From Betaproteobacteria bacterium RBG_16_58_11 (GTDB taxonomy: Bacteria; Pseudomonadota; Gammaproteobacteria; Burkholderiales; Thiobacteraceae), in contig MEQN01000009.1 of NCBI GenBank assembly GCA_001770235.1, forward strand, positions 1 through 7,337: DNA of 7,337 nucleotides, in the 5' to 3' direction. Below are positions 1 through 6,809 of this stretch, piece by piece (the first letter of the stretch is position 1; each line of letters opens with the position of its first letter). The position numbers and the translations under genes are program-made. The notes below the pieces were generated by a model. That model was not told where the DNA came from and made no database searches. It saw only the letters and a list, made by a program, of their open reading frames with translations.

Positions 1-282
1 CAGCAGAATTTCATCGATTTTTTCGATCGCGTCGTTGCGTGCCTGGTTGTTGCGATCAATTGCACGCTTATTGGCGGCGATCTCGCTGTCCGGCACATGT
101 TTGCGCCGGGCTTGGTCTTCTTCCGCCCAGAGCAGGCTGTTGTGGCGGTGATTGCGCTCGATGAAGCACCACACGCCGGACTCGAACTGCACCGGTGCAT
201 CTTGCTCCCAGCGATCGGTGTGAACGCAGCGGTCGTGGAAGGCGGCGATCTCGGCACCGCGGGGAAAAGTGGGATCAGTCAT
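1..282 (-). CDS. DUF4254 family protein, N-terminal part (cut by window edge)
   Basis: Reading leftward from the ATG at 282-280, the frame stays open for 94 codons to the window edge, so the C-terminus is missing. The protein starts MTDPTFPRGAEIAAFHD and is rich in charged residues, with no signal peptide or membrane segment. Its hallmarks are FIERNHRHNSLLWAEED (about residues 42-58), then an ARR, and later an ANKRAIDRNNQARNDAIEKID stretch near residues 71-91. I recognise this His/Trp/Glu-Asp then KR-ID-xNQxRND pattern as DUF4254, a family often encoded beside LPS or capsule glycosyltransferases; its biochemical role is not known to me. The ATG overlaps the stop of the upstream GT9 gene as ATGA, so translation is probably coupled, which suggests work in the same glycan pathway. 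The family call is from memory of the motif pattern and was not searched. Confidence 0.8.
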   Translation of the reverse strand, partial: MTDPTFPRGAEIAAFHDRCVHTDRWEQDAPVQFESGVWCFIERNHRHNSLLWAEEDQARRKHVPDSEIAANKRAIDRNNQARNDAIEKIDEILL

Positions 283-1388
283 GGGCGGGCATTATTCAGC
301 AGCTGGTCGACGGCGTCCAGCACGGGTGCTAAGTCGATGCCCTGCATGCAGCGCGCTTCGGGGCATTCGCGCGGCGTCCGGCTGCAGCGGCGTATCCATT
401 CCGCTTCGCGTTTGAACAGCACTTTCTGGTCGCGGCAGGGGAAATCCGCCAGCCATACCGCCTGAAACGGCGCATCGCGCCAGAACTCGCCTGCGCCAAA
501 TAGTAGGGGCGAGCCCTGGCCATACAACGCAACCGTCGGCACGCCGACGATGCGCCCGAGGTGGGCGATGCCCGTGTCGGGGCAGAGCAGCAGCGCGGCG
601 TTTTGCAGTAAATGCCAGAGTTGGGGCAGGCTGGTATTCCCTGCGTAGGAAGGCCGTTTGCCTTTGGGATCGATTTGCGCGATGTGTTCGCGATCATTCG
701 CCGCGCCGCTAAATACGCAGCGCAAACCTCGTGTTTCTAAATGCGTGATCAACTCGCGCCACTTCTCCGGCTGCCAGCGCCGCAGCACACTTCCGGCACC
801 GACATGTAGAACGGCGTAGGGTGCATCAGGAAAGTCGAAAGCGTCGTAAGTGGGTGCGGGCCAACTGGCTGGTTGGTAGGGCGCGGGCGACAGGCCATCG
901 ACGAGCTGCGTCATCATGTCGGCCACAGTCACGGGGGTTTGCGGAAACGGGATGAGCGTATCCACTGCCCAATTTTTATAAGCCGGCCGGTCGCCGACAA
1001 AAGCCACGATCCAGCGCGCATCCAGCGCGCGCGCCAGCCAGCTATAACGGTTGTCGCCGGGGATGAGAGCCAAATCGAAACCCTTGTTTTGGCGCAGTGC
1101 CGCGAAGCTTGCCGGGTGCTTCGGGTCATATGGCAAAACGATCACGCCGTAGGGACGTTTTTCATACAGCGCGACCAATTCAGGACGCACCGTCATGACG
1201 ATTTCTGCAGCCGGGTATCGCGCGCGCAACTTGGCGAGCAAAGGCGTCAACATCAGCGTGTCGCCTAGCAGCAGGTGATGCGCGATCAGGATGCGCGCCG
1301 GGTGGCTGGGTTTATGGCATTTTTTGGTAAAAGTGGCGCGCAGCGCGGCGGCGATGAGCGGGAGCCGTGAGGCCAGCCGGCTAGCCAT
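279..1388 (-). CDS. GT9 family glycosyltransferase (ADP-heptose:LPS heptosyltransferase-like)
   Basis: A 369-aa cytoplasmic or membrane-associated GT-B enzyme, expected to add heptose (or a related sugar) to the growing LPS core. Visible motifs are the N-terminal LLLGDTLMLTPLLAKLR (40-55), whose Asp is at the place of the catalytic Asp of WaaC/WaaF; HVGAGSVLRRWQPEKW (195-210) at the start of the nucleotide-sugar domain; and LLCPDTGIAHLGRIVGVP (267-284), the GT9 donor-site signature. Near the C-terminus are four cysteines (C318, C335, C342, C347), resembling the Cys cluster of heptosyltransferases. I chose the ATG at 1388-1386. The frame is open further upstream to 1604, but that part lies over the preceding glycosyltransferase and does not look like GT9. 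The chosen start overlaps the preceding stop by 8 bases. The downstream DUF4254 gene overlaps its stop as ATGA. Sugar specificity cannot be read from sequence, so no gene symbol is given. Confidence 0.88.
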   Translation of the reverse strand: MASRLASRLPLIAAALRATFTKKCHKPSHPARILIAHHLLLGDTLMLTPLLAKLRARYPAAEIVMTVRPELVALYEKRPYGVIVLPYDPKHPASFAALRQNKGFDLALIPGDNRYSWLARALDARWIVAFVGDRPAYKNWAVDTLIPFPQTPVTVADMMTQLVDGLSPAPYQPASWPAPTYDAFDFPDAPYAVLHVGAGSVLRRWQPEKWRELITHLETRGLRCVFSGAANDREHIAQIDPKGKRPSYAGNTSLPQLWHLLQNAALLLCPDTGIAHLGRIVGVPTVALYGQGSPLLFGAGEFWRDAPFQAVWLADFPCRDQKVLFKREAEWIRRCSRTPRECPEARCMQGIDLAPVLDAVDQLLNNARP

Positions 1389-2487
1389 GGCGCGCAGCTT
1401 GCATGAAGATGGTTTCCATTTTATCCAACATGGCATCCACGCCGAATTTCTCGATCGCGGTTTTGCGTGCCGCCGCGCCGAAGGCGGCGCGTTGTTCAGC
1501 GTCTTGCAGTAGTACTTGGATCGCCTGATGCAATTGTTCTGTATCGCGCGCGGGCACGATACGGCCAGAGATACCGTCTTGCACGGCTTCGGTGATGCTG
1601 CCAATCGGCGTGCTGATCACCGGCAGGCCGCAGGCCATAGCTTGCATCAGTGCTTGTGGTACGCCTTCATTAGCGTAGGAGGGCAAGACGAATACATCCA
1701 TTGCGTGCAGCCATGGGGTGACATCGCGCTGGTTGCCGGGCATGAGTACGCGGCCAGTCAAATTGAACCGCGCGATTTCTTGTTCCAAGTTTTGCCGCTG
1801 CGGACCATCACCGACAATGAGCAGCAGCGCGCTGGGGTCGGTGAGGCGCGCGAAGGCTTCCAGCAAGTAGACGTGCCCCTTCCAGCTACGCAGGGTGGCA
1901 ACGATGCCGACAATGGGCGCGGTCAAGGGGAGGTTGAGTTGGCCGCGTGCGATGGTGCGGTTGCCGGGTGCGAAGCGGTCAGTGTCGATACCGGTGGGCA
2001 CGGAGCTGATGCGTGCCGGATCAAATCCATTGCGCTCGATAAGTTGTTGCCGCAGCCGTTCTCCTGTGGTGGCGATGAAGGTGGTGGCGGATTGGTACAA
2101 CCAACGCGTCGAGGCATTGTCAGGAATTGCAGCGGAGATATGACGGGTTCGCACCAGCGGTGGCGCATGGCGCATGAAGCGCGTGGCCAGTGCAGCCAGC
2201 CAACTGTCGGTGGAGCTGTGCGTGTTGATGACATCGCAGGGATGGTGTTTGAGCCAGCGCCGCAGCGCAAGCAGCCCGGATAAATTTTTACGCCCGATGG
2301 GGAGTGCTACGACATGAATATTCCGTTCTTCAGCCGCATGAAAAATGCGCGCCGTGGGGGGGGCAATCAGGGTAACCGCATGCCCCCTTTGGCGCATGCC
2401 CATGGCTTCGGTCAATATCCGGATTTCCTGCCCGCCCCAGCCGAGCGAAGATTCGGTATGCACGATGTGCAGAGGTGTGCTGCTCAT
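1381..2487 (-). CDS. GT4 family glycosyltransferase (LPS core)
   Basis: A 368-aa retaining GT-B glycosyltransferase, likely adding a hexose to the LPS core in the cytoplasm. Visible features in order: an N-terminal strand followed by a Gly-rich acceptor-side loop SLGWGGQE (14-21); INTHSSTDSW (87-96); the domain linker VPTGIDTDRF (163-172); the donor-domain start GIVATLRSWKGH (194-205); VGDGP (225-229); and NEGVPQALMQAMACGLPVIS (273-292). The last is the GT4 E-x7-E region, in which E274 is kept but the second position is Gln (Q282). A Gln there is, as I recall, common in this 'EGVPQ' subgroup, so the enzyme is not obviously dead. The ATG at 2487-2485 overlaps the msbA stop as ATGA. The TAG at 1383-1381 overlaps the start of the next GT9 gene. 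Length is normal for the family. Donor and acceptor sugars are unknown. Confidence 0.9.
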   Translation of the reverse strand: MSSTPLHIVHTESSLGWGGQEIRILTEAMGMRQRGHAVTLIAPPTARIFHAAEERNIHVVALPIGRKNLSGLLALRRWLKHHPCDVINTHSSTDSWLAALATRFMRHAPPLVRTRHISAAIPDNASTRWLYQSATTFIATTGERLRQQLIERNGFDPARISSVPTGIDTDRFAPGNRTIARGQLNLPLTAPIVGIVATLRSWKGHVYLLEAFARLTDPSALLLIVGDGPQRQNLEQEIARFNLTGRVLMPGNQRDVTPWLHAMDVFVLPSYANEGVPQALMQAMACGLPVISTPIGSITEAVQDGISGRIVPARDTEQLHQAIQVLLQDAEQRAAFGAAARKTAIEKFGVDAMLDKMETIFMQAARHG

Positions 2488-4250
2488 GACGCGGCTGCGG
2501 GTGTTTCAGGCATTTCGGCCTGGGCGAATTGAATCTGATGCAGCTTGGCGTAAACCCCGTTTTGCGCGAGCAGTTCCCGGTGCGCGCCGATTTCGACGAT
2601 GCGGCCTTTTTGCAGCACCGCGATGCGGCCGGCTTTTTCAATCGTGGACAGGCGGTGTGCAATGACGATGGTGGTGCGGTTTTGCATCAAGGCTTCCAAC
2701 GCGGCTTGCACATGACGCTCGGAGGCGGAATCCAGGGCCGAAGTGGCTTCATCCAAAATCAGAATCGGCGCATTTTTTAAAATCGCGCGCGCGATGGCGA
2801 GACGCTGGCGCTGGCCGCCCGAGAGGCGCACGCCGCGCTCGCCGATTTCGGTGTCGAGGCCTTGCGGCATGTCGCGGATAAACTCCATCGCGTGCGCGGC
2901 TTCGGCGGCGGCCACGATCTCGGCTTGGGTGGGCGCGCGCTTTTGCCCATAGGCGATGTTGGCGGCGACGGTGTCGTTGAACAGCACCACGTCTTGGCTC
3001 ACCAAGGCGATATTGTCGCGCAGGCTTTCCAGGGTGAGCGTTTCGATATCTTGTCCGTCCAGCAAAATCCGGCCTTCCGTGGGGTGGTAAAAGCGCGGGA
3101 TCAGATTCACCATGCTGGTTTTGCCGCCGCCCGAGGCGCCCACCAGCGCCACGGTTTCCCCCGCGCGAATGTCGAGCGTGATTTGATCCAGGGCGCGCTG
3201 CGTGCTGCGTTCATAGGCGAGGCTGACTTGATCAAATGTAATTTCACCGCGCACCCGCTCGACCGTGCGTATACCGGTATCGCGCTCGGGTGTTTCGTCG
3301 AGCAAATCGAAAATCATTTCAGCCGCGGCGAGACCGCGTTGCAAGGGCTCACTCATGCTGGTCAGGCGCTTGAGTGGTGAGAGCAGCATGAGCATGGCGG
3401 CGAGAAAGGACACGAAGCCGCCCACCGTCAATTGGTTATTGCGGGTGGCGATAAACAGGATCACGGCCAGCGAGATCCCCGCCAGCAGTTGCACCGTCGA
3501 TACGCCGATGGCCGAGGCGATCACCTGCTTCATATTCAATAAACGCGCGTGATTGATGGCGTCAGAGAAGCGCTTTTTTTCGTAGTCCTGCCCGCCGAAA
3601 ATCTTGACCACGCGGTGGCCTTGAATCGCTTCTTCCAGCACATGCGTGATGCGCCCCATCGCGGATTGTGCGCTGCGGCTCACGCCGCGAATGCGGCGGC
3701 TGACCGTGCGCACGATGAGCGCGACCAGCGGGGTGATGGTGAGCGCAACCAGTGTGAGCTTCCAATTCAAGTACAACATCCAACCCAGCAAACCGACCAA
3801 GGTGAGCAAATCCTTGACCAGGATGGTAATCACGGTGGTCCCTGCCTCGGTCACGGAGGTCACATTGAAGGCGATGCTCGCGATCAGATTGCCCGAAGCG
3901 CGCTCGTCGTAAAAACGGGTGGGCAGGGTCACCAGCCGCTTAAACATGGCATCGCGCAAATCCATCACCATTTTGTTGGCGACCCAGCTCATCGCATAGC
4001 TGCTGGCGAAAGCGGACAGGCCGCGCAGCAAAATGATGCCCACGATGAGCAAGGGCATGAGCTGTATCGTGGCCGGGTCCTTTTCTACAAAGCTGCCGTC
4101 GAGCAGAGGTTTGAGCAAGGCAGGAAAGCCCGCTTCCGTCGCGGCGGTGGCCACCATGGCGATAATCGCGACGGCAAACACGCGCCAGTACGGGATGACG
4201 TACTTGAGCAGGCGAAAGTAGAGTTCTTTACTGGAGAGTTCGCGAGACAT
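2484..4250 (-). CDS. msbA: Lipid A export ATP-binding/permease protein MsbA
   Basis: A 588-aa half-transporter of the ABC exporter type. As a homodimer in the inner membrane, MsbA flips lipid A-core from the cytoplasmic to the periplasmic leaflet using ATP. The N-terminal half has about six hydrophobic segments (roughly 20-40, 63-85, 137-160, 163-182, 247-268, 275-293). The C-terminal half is a complete nucleotide-binding domain: Walker A GASGGGKT (371-378), Q-loop Gln419, signature LSGGQ (476-480), Walker B ILILD with catalytic Glu (496-501), D-loop SALD and switch His532. The P-loop has Gly-Gly-Gly where Gly-Ser-Gly is usual, but still fits GxxGxGKT. Full length matches the family (about 580 aa). 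It lies 27 bases after the WaaG-like gene, the only gap in the cluster, with no strong Shine-Dalgarno visible. Its stop overlaps the next start as ATGA. Placement among core glycosyltransferases supports MsbA over another ABC exporter. Confidence 0.94.
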   Translation of the reverse strand: MSRELSSKELYFRLLKYVIPYWRVFAVAIIAMVATAATEAGFPALLKPLLDGSFVEKDPATIQLMPLLIVGIILLRGLSAFASSYAMSWVANKMVMDLRDAMFKRLVTLPTRFYDERASGNLIASIAFNVTSVTEAGTTVITILVKDLLTLVGLLGWMLYLNWKLTLVALTITPLVALIVRTVSRRIRGVSRSAQSAMGRITHVLEEAIQGHRVVKIFGGQDYEKKRFSDAINHARLLNMKQVIASAIGVSTVQLLAGISLAVILFIATRNNQLTVGGFVSFLAAMLMLLSPLKRLTSMSEPLQRGLAAAEMIFDLLDETPERDTGIRTVERVRGEITFDQVSLAYERSTQRALDQITLDIRAGETVALVGASGGGKTSMVNLIPRFYHPTEGRILLDGQDIETLTLESLRDNIALVSQDVVLFNDTVAANIAYGQKRAPTQAEIVAAAEAAHAMEFIRDMPQGLDTEIGERGVRLSGGQRQRLAIARAILKNAPILILDEATSALDSASERHVQAALEALMQNRTTIVIAHRLSTIEKAGRIAVLQKGRIVEIGAHRELLAQNGVYAKLHQIQFAQAEMPETPAAAS

Positions 4251-4277
4251 TCGGCGGCGGGCGCTTGAAAACGCGGA

Positions 4278-5399
4278 TTATAACCCGGCGCGCGGCAGCA
4301 ACTCGCCATACAGCCGGAGCAGATTATCGGCCATGGCTTGCAGGCCGTATTCGCAGGCCATGCGACGGGCTTGCTCGCCTAGTGCGGAGCGGTGATTTGG
4401 GTCCAGTAAAGTCGTCATTGCCGCCCCGAGCGCATCAATATCCAATGCGTCCACGACCAAGCCCGTTTGAACGAGCAATTCAGCCGCGCCGCATTTTTTG
4501 CTGGTGATTACCGGCAGCCCGCACGCCAGCGCTTCGAGCACGACATTGGGAAAAGGGTCGTACAGCGTGGGCAGTACCAGCGCATCGGCCGCGCCGTAAA
4601 AGGGTTTCACCTCTTGCTGCGGGCCGAGGAAGCGCACCCGATCAGCGATGCCGAGTTGCGCGGCCAGGCGCGCGTAGTCGCGGGCGCGGCGATCATGCCC
4701 CGCCACGGCGAGATAGGCAGCGGGCGGCAAGGCGCGCAGCGCGGCCGCCAGCCCCTTGCGCTCAAAGCCGGAACCGACAAAAAGAAAGAGCGTGGCATTA
4801 TCGGGAATGCCGAGTTGGGTGCGTACTGCTTGGCGATGCTGATCTTTTAAGCGGGGATGGAAGGCTTCCAAATCCACCCCGCTGTAAATCACGTGCAGCT
4901 TGTCTTCCGCCACGCCGAAGTGACGCATGATTTCCGCTTTCACCATGCGTGAATTGCAGATCACGGCTTTCAGTTGCGGCGAGGCGAATAGGCGGCGTTC
5001 GGCAGCGAGGGTGTAGCGATGATAAGGATTGAGCCAAACACCTAAGCGGCGCAAGGGGCCGAGGACACGGCTGCGCTGCACAAGCCATTCCCGGTGCACC
5101 CCGTCGCCGGCGCGGTAGATATCGCAGCAACTGACGCGCTCATGCGACTGCACCAAGTCGAAATTGTGCCGGGCCAGGGTGCGGCAAATGCAGCGTGCAA
5201 AGCCCCAATCGCGCCACAGGCTGCCGAGATAAAACGGGTCGCAGATCAGCGCGTCGCCGCCGCCTTCCCATTGGCGTGTAAGCAAAGTAATCGATGCGCC
5301 TTGCGCCTTAAGCGCGTCCATGGCGCGGGAAACAAAGCGCTCTGCCCCGCCGAACGGGGTATAGCGCTGGCGGATAAGGGCTAATTGCAGCGGCTTCAT
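4278..5399 (-). CDS. GT4 family glycosyltransferase, WaaG-like LPS core enzyme
   Basis: A 373-aa GT-B glycosyltransferase. The N-terminus, MKPLQLALIRQRYTPFGGAE, has the Tyr-x-Pro-Phe-Gly-Gly acceptor loop reminiscent of WaaG (E. coli KYFPFGG). Next come LTRQWEG (40-46) and ERVSCCDIYRAGDGVHREW (87-105), close to the pattern of WaaG-type enzymes, which add the first outer-core glucose to heptose II. The donor domain has VIYSGVD (170-176), FVGSGFERKG (207-216) and DPFPNVVLEALACGLPVI (281-298), where the first acidic residue of E-x7-E is Asp281 and the second is Glu289. I chose the ATG at 5399-5397 because homology begins there and it overlaps the waaQ stop as ATGA. An open upstream extension to 5555 lies inside waaQ and looks spurious. 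The TAA stop lies 27 bases before msbA. WaaG function is inferred from motifs and neighbourhood; specificity is unproven, so the symbol is left blank. Confidence 0.88.
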   Translation of the reverse strand: MKPLQLALIRQRYTPFGGAERFVSRAMDALKAQGASITLLTRQWEGGGDALICDPFYLGSLWRDWGFARCICRTLARHNFDLVQSHERVSCCDIYRAGDGVHREWLVQRSRVLGPLRRLGVWLNPYHRYTLAAERRLFASPQLKAVICNSRMVKAEIMRHFGVAEDKLHVIYSGVDLEAFHPRLKDQHRQAVRTQLGIPDNATLFLFVGSGFERKGLAAALRALPPAAYLAVAGHDRRARDYARLAAQLGIADRVRFLGPQQEVKPFYGAADALVLPTLYDPFPNVVLEALACGLPVITSKKCGAAELLVQTGLVVDALDIDALGAAMTTLLDPNHRSALGEQARRMACEYGLQAMADNLLRLYGELLPRAGL

Positions 5400-6469
5400 T
5401 GCGCGAGCAGTTCTTGCGCCGCCGCGAGCACGCGCTCCACCGGCAGCGTGGTCAGGCATTCGCTGATCTTGCCGCCGCCGCAGCCATCCTGGCCGCAGGG
5501 ACGGCAAGAGTGATCCGAGGTGATGAGCCGGTGCGGCACCATCCACGGCCCCCATTCCTTATCCCCGCTCGGCCCGAATAAGGCCAGCACCGGCGTTTGC
5601 ATGGCGGCGGCGATATGCATGGGGGCAGAGTCGACGCCGATGAAGAGTGTGGCTTGCGCGGTGAGCGCGGCGAGTTGCTTCAGCGTGAGTTGCCCGCCCA
5701 AATTTACCATCGGCTGGCTGAGCGGGCGCAGGATGCGATCCAGCATGGCCAATTCCCGCGCATCCGGCGCGCTAGTGACAACCAGCGCGTGACCTTGTGC
5801 CTGCAGCGCTTGCATCAGCGCGGTCATCTTGTCTTCGGCCCAGCATTTGAACAGCCAGCGTGAAGTGGGGTGAAGATGAATGAAGCCTTTGCTGCTCAAG
5901 CCCCGCGCCGCAAGGATTTCTGTGATATGCCGCTTGGCGTCCAAGCCAGGTTCCAGCACTAGCCGCCGTTCCCCAAGGCCGGGTTGCAGGCCAATTCGGC
6001 GCAATGCGTCGAGATGGATTTCCACCGTATGTCGAGTGCTGCCGGGCGCCCAAGGGAACAAATGCGTGAAGCTGTTTTGCCACCACCGGTTGCTGAGCCT
6101 TCGCGCCACGCCATAATGCGCGCCGGTCAAGCGCTTAACCCACGCCCCGCGCGGGTGTTCGCTCAAATGGATCACCAAGTCGTAGCGCTTGCTGCGCAGC
6201 CGTGACATTAGCGCCCATTCCTGCCGCGCCTGCGTCAGCAGTCCGGCTCGCTTCCAGGCGCGGTCAATCGTATGAATTTCCTCGATCGCCGGGTGCAGCG
6301 TCAGCATCTCGGCTGTATCTTGGTACAGTAGCGCGTCAATTTTGAGGTGTGGAGCGTGATTCTTGAGAATGCTGAACACGGGGGAGGTGAGCAGCACATC
6401 CCCGTGATGACGCAATTTGATGACCAGCACGCGCCGGAGTTGAGAAAGGTCGATAGCGTCGGTAAGCAC
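5396..6469 (-). CDS. waaQ: Lipopolysaccharide heptosyltransferase III (WaaQ/RfaQ family, GT9)
   Basis: A 357-aa GT9 enzyme predicted to transfer L-glycero-D-manno-heptose from ADP-heptose to the heptose region of the LPS inner core. It resembles E. coli WaaQ along its length: RVLVIKLRHHGDVLLTSPVF (13-32, including the conserved GD), DALLYQDTAEML (45-56), HPTSRWLFKCW (200-210; WaaQ has QPTARQIFKCW) and LFIGVDSAPMHIAAAMQTP (275-293). Four cysteines near the C-terminus (C322, C325, C330, C338) form the cluster common in heptosyltransferases. The start is uncertain. I prefer GTG at 6469-6467, 12 codons before the conserved block. The frame stays open upstream to an ATG at 6772, but that stretch is antisense to tRNA-Tyr and part of tRNA-Gly and crosses the tRNA promoter, so it should not be included. 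No clear Shine-Dalgarno precedes the GTG. It is the first gene of the leftward cluster and overlaps the next start as ATGA. Confidence 0.88.
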   Translation of the reverse strand: MLTDAIDLSQLRRVLVIKLRHHGDVLLTSPVFSILKNHAPHLKIDALLYQDTAEMLTLHPAIEEIHTIDRAWKRAGLLTQARQEWALMSRLRSKRYDLVIHLSEHPRGAWVKRLTGAHYGVARRLSNRWWQNSFTHLFPWAPGSTRHTVEIHLDALRRIGLQPGLGERRLVLEPGLDAKRHITEILAARGLSSKGFIHLHPTSRWLFKCWAEDKMTALMQALQAQGHALVVTSAPDARELAMLDRILRPLSQPMVNLGGQLTLKQLAALTAQATLFIGVDSAPMHIAAAMQTPVLALFGPSGDKEWGPWMVPHRLITSDHSCRPCGQDGCGGGKISECLTTLPVERVLAAAQELLAQ

Positions 6470-6492
6470 CGGCGAACGATAGCAAATTTCGC

Positions 6493-6510
6493 GGGAATCG
6501 CAAAATTCCC
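6493..6510. repeat. 6-bp perfect dyad in the waaQ leader
   Basis: GGGAAT at 6493-6498 is mirrored by ATTCCC at 6505-6510 with a 6-base spacer. It lies 24-41 bases upstream of the preferred waaQ GTG. It could be a small operator or a weak leader hairpin, but six-base dyads also arise by chance. Confidence 0.3.
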
Positions 6511-6560
6511 CGGGCGGCGCGCGAATGGAACCAATATTCGCTGCAATTTCAACTCTGTAT

Positions 6561-6589
6561 TTGACACCCCCGCGTTGCGGCGGCATAAT
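6561..6589 (+). promoter_or_regulatory. Sigma-70 promoter of the tRNA-Tyr/Gly/Thr-tuf operon
   Basis: The -35 element TTGACA (6561-6566) is a perfect consensus match. The -10 element CATAAT (6584-6589) matches five of six bases, and the spacer is exactly 17 bp. Transcription should start near 6596-6597, about seven bases before mature tRNA-Tyr at 6604, which is typical of stable-RNA promoters with a very short leader. The strength of the match fits the high expression expected of tRNAs and EF-Tu. The AT-containing tract just upstream (6542-6560) could contribute a weak UP element; this is inference. Confidence 0.88.
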
Positions 6590-6603
6590 TAGCGGTTTCG
6601 CTG

Positions 6604-6689
6604 GGAGGGGTGCCCGAGTGGCTAAAGGGGGCAGACTGTAAATCTGTTGGCTTACGCCTACGTAGGTTCGAATCCTACCCCCTCCACCA
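6604..6689 (+). tRNA. tRNA-Tyr (anticodon GTA)
   Basis: This is an 86-nt class II tRNA with encoded CCA. The acceptor stem GGAGGGG (6604-6610) pairs perfectly with CCCCTCC (6679-6685), followed by discriminator A and CCA (6687-6689). The anticodon stem GCAGA/TCTGT encloses the loop CTGTAAA, with anticodon GTA at 6638-6640. The long variable arm forms a GGC/GCC stem (6649-6651 with 6656-6658). The T arm is GTAGG, TTCGAAT, CCTAC (6662-6678). It is the first gene after the promoter and decodes UAU and UAC. Confidence 0.97.
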
Positions 6690-6735
6690 TAGAATTTAGG
6701 GCTTGAGCAGTTGTAGCGGGTATACATAGAGTTAC

Positions 6736-6809
6736 GCGGGTGTAGCTTAATGGTAGAGCTGAAGCCTTCCAAGCTTAAGACGAGGGTTCGATTCCCTTCA
6801 CCCGCTCCA
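6736..6809 (+). tRNA. tRNA-Gly (anticodon TCC)
   Basis: This is a 74-nt tRNA with encoded CCA. The acceptor stem GCGGGTG (6736-6742) pairs with CACCCGC (6799-6805), then discriminator T (6806) and CCA (6807-6809). The D arm is GCTT, AATGGTA, GAGC. The anticodon loop CTTCCAA (6766-6772) places TCC at 6768-6770. The T arm is GAGGG, TTCGATT, CCCTT. The outermost anticodon-stem pair is G-A, which I recall from other betaproteobacterial copies. It lies 46 nt after tRNA-Tyr. An inverted copy of its 3' end follows immediately downstream and could compete with cloverleaf folding. Confidence 0.97.

Larger units (their letters stand above)
6470..6603. other. Divergent intergenic control region between waaQ and tRNA-Tyr
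   Basis: This 134-bp stretch separates the leftward LPS operon from the rightward tRNA-tuf operon and must hold the promoters of both, unless waaQ is expressed from read-in. The rightward promoter is clear and listed separately. For the leftward genes I see only weak candidates, for example TTGAAA on the minus strand with a poor -10 at 17 bp, and do not annotate one. The half nearest waaQ has AT-rich patches between GC-rich ones and a 6-bp dyad at 6493-6510. Confidence 0.6.

Noticed and set aside
97..465. A plus-strand open frame crossing the GT9/DUF4254 junction
   Set aside because: It overlaps two real minus-strand genes in antisense and shows no family resemblance.
1389..1604. N-terminal extension of the GT9 gene
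   Set aside because: This part lies inside the preceding GT4 gene in another frame and does not resemble a GT9 N-terminus; the ATG at 1388 gives a family-typical length.
1516..2283. A 255-codon open frame on the plus strand opposite the GT4 gene
   Set aside because: It is antisense to a well-supported glycosyltransferase and has no recognisable motif, low-complexity Gly/Asp/Gln composition and no convincing ribosome binding site.
3549..4268. A 239-codon open frame on the plus strand opposite msbA
   Set aside because: It lies wholly antisense to a clearly recognised msbA, is full of His, Gln and Gly with no domain, and is explained by GC-rich codon use.
5400..5555. N-terminal extension of the WaaG-like gene
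   Set aside because: It is out-of-frame waaQ sequence; conserved GT4 residues begin just after the ATG at 5399.
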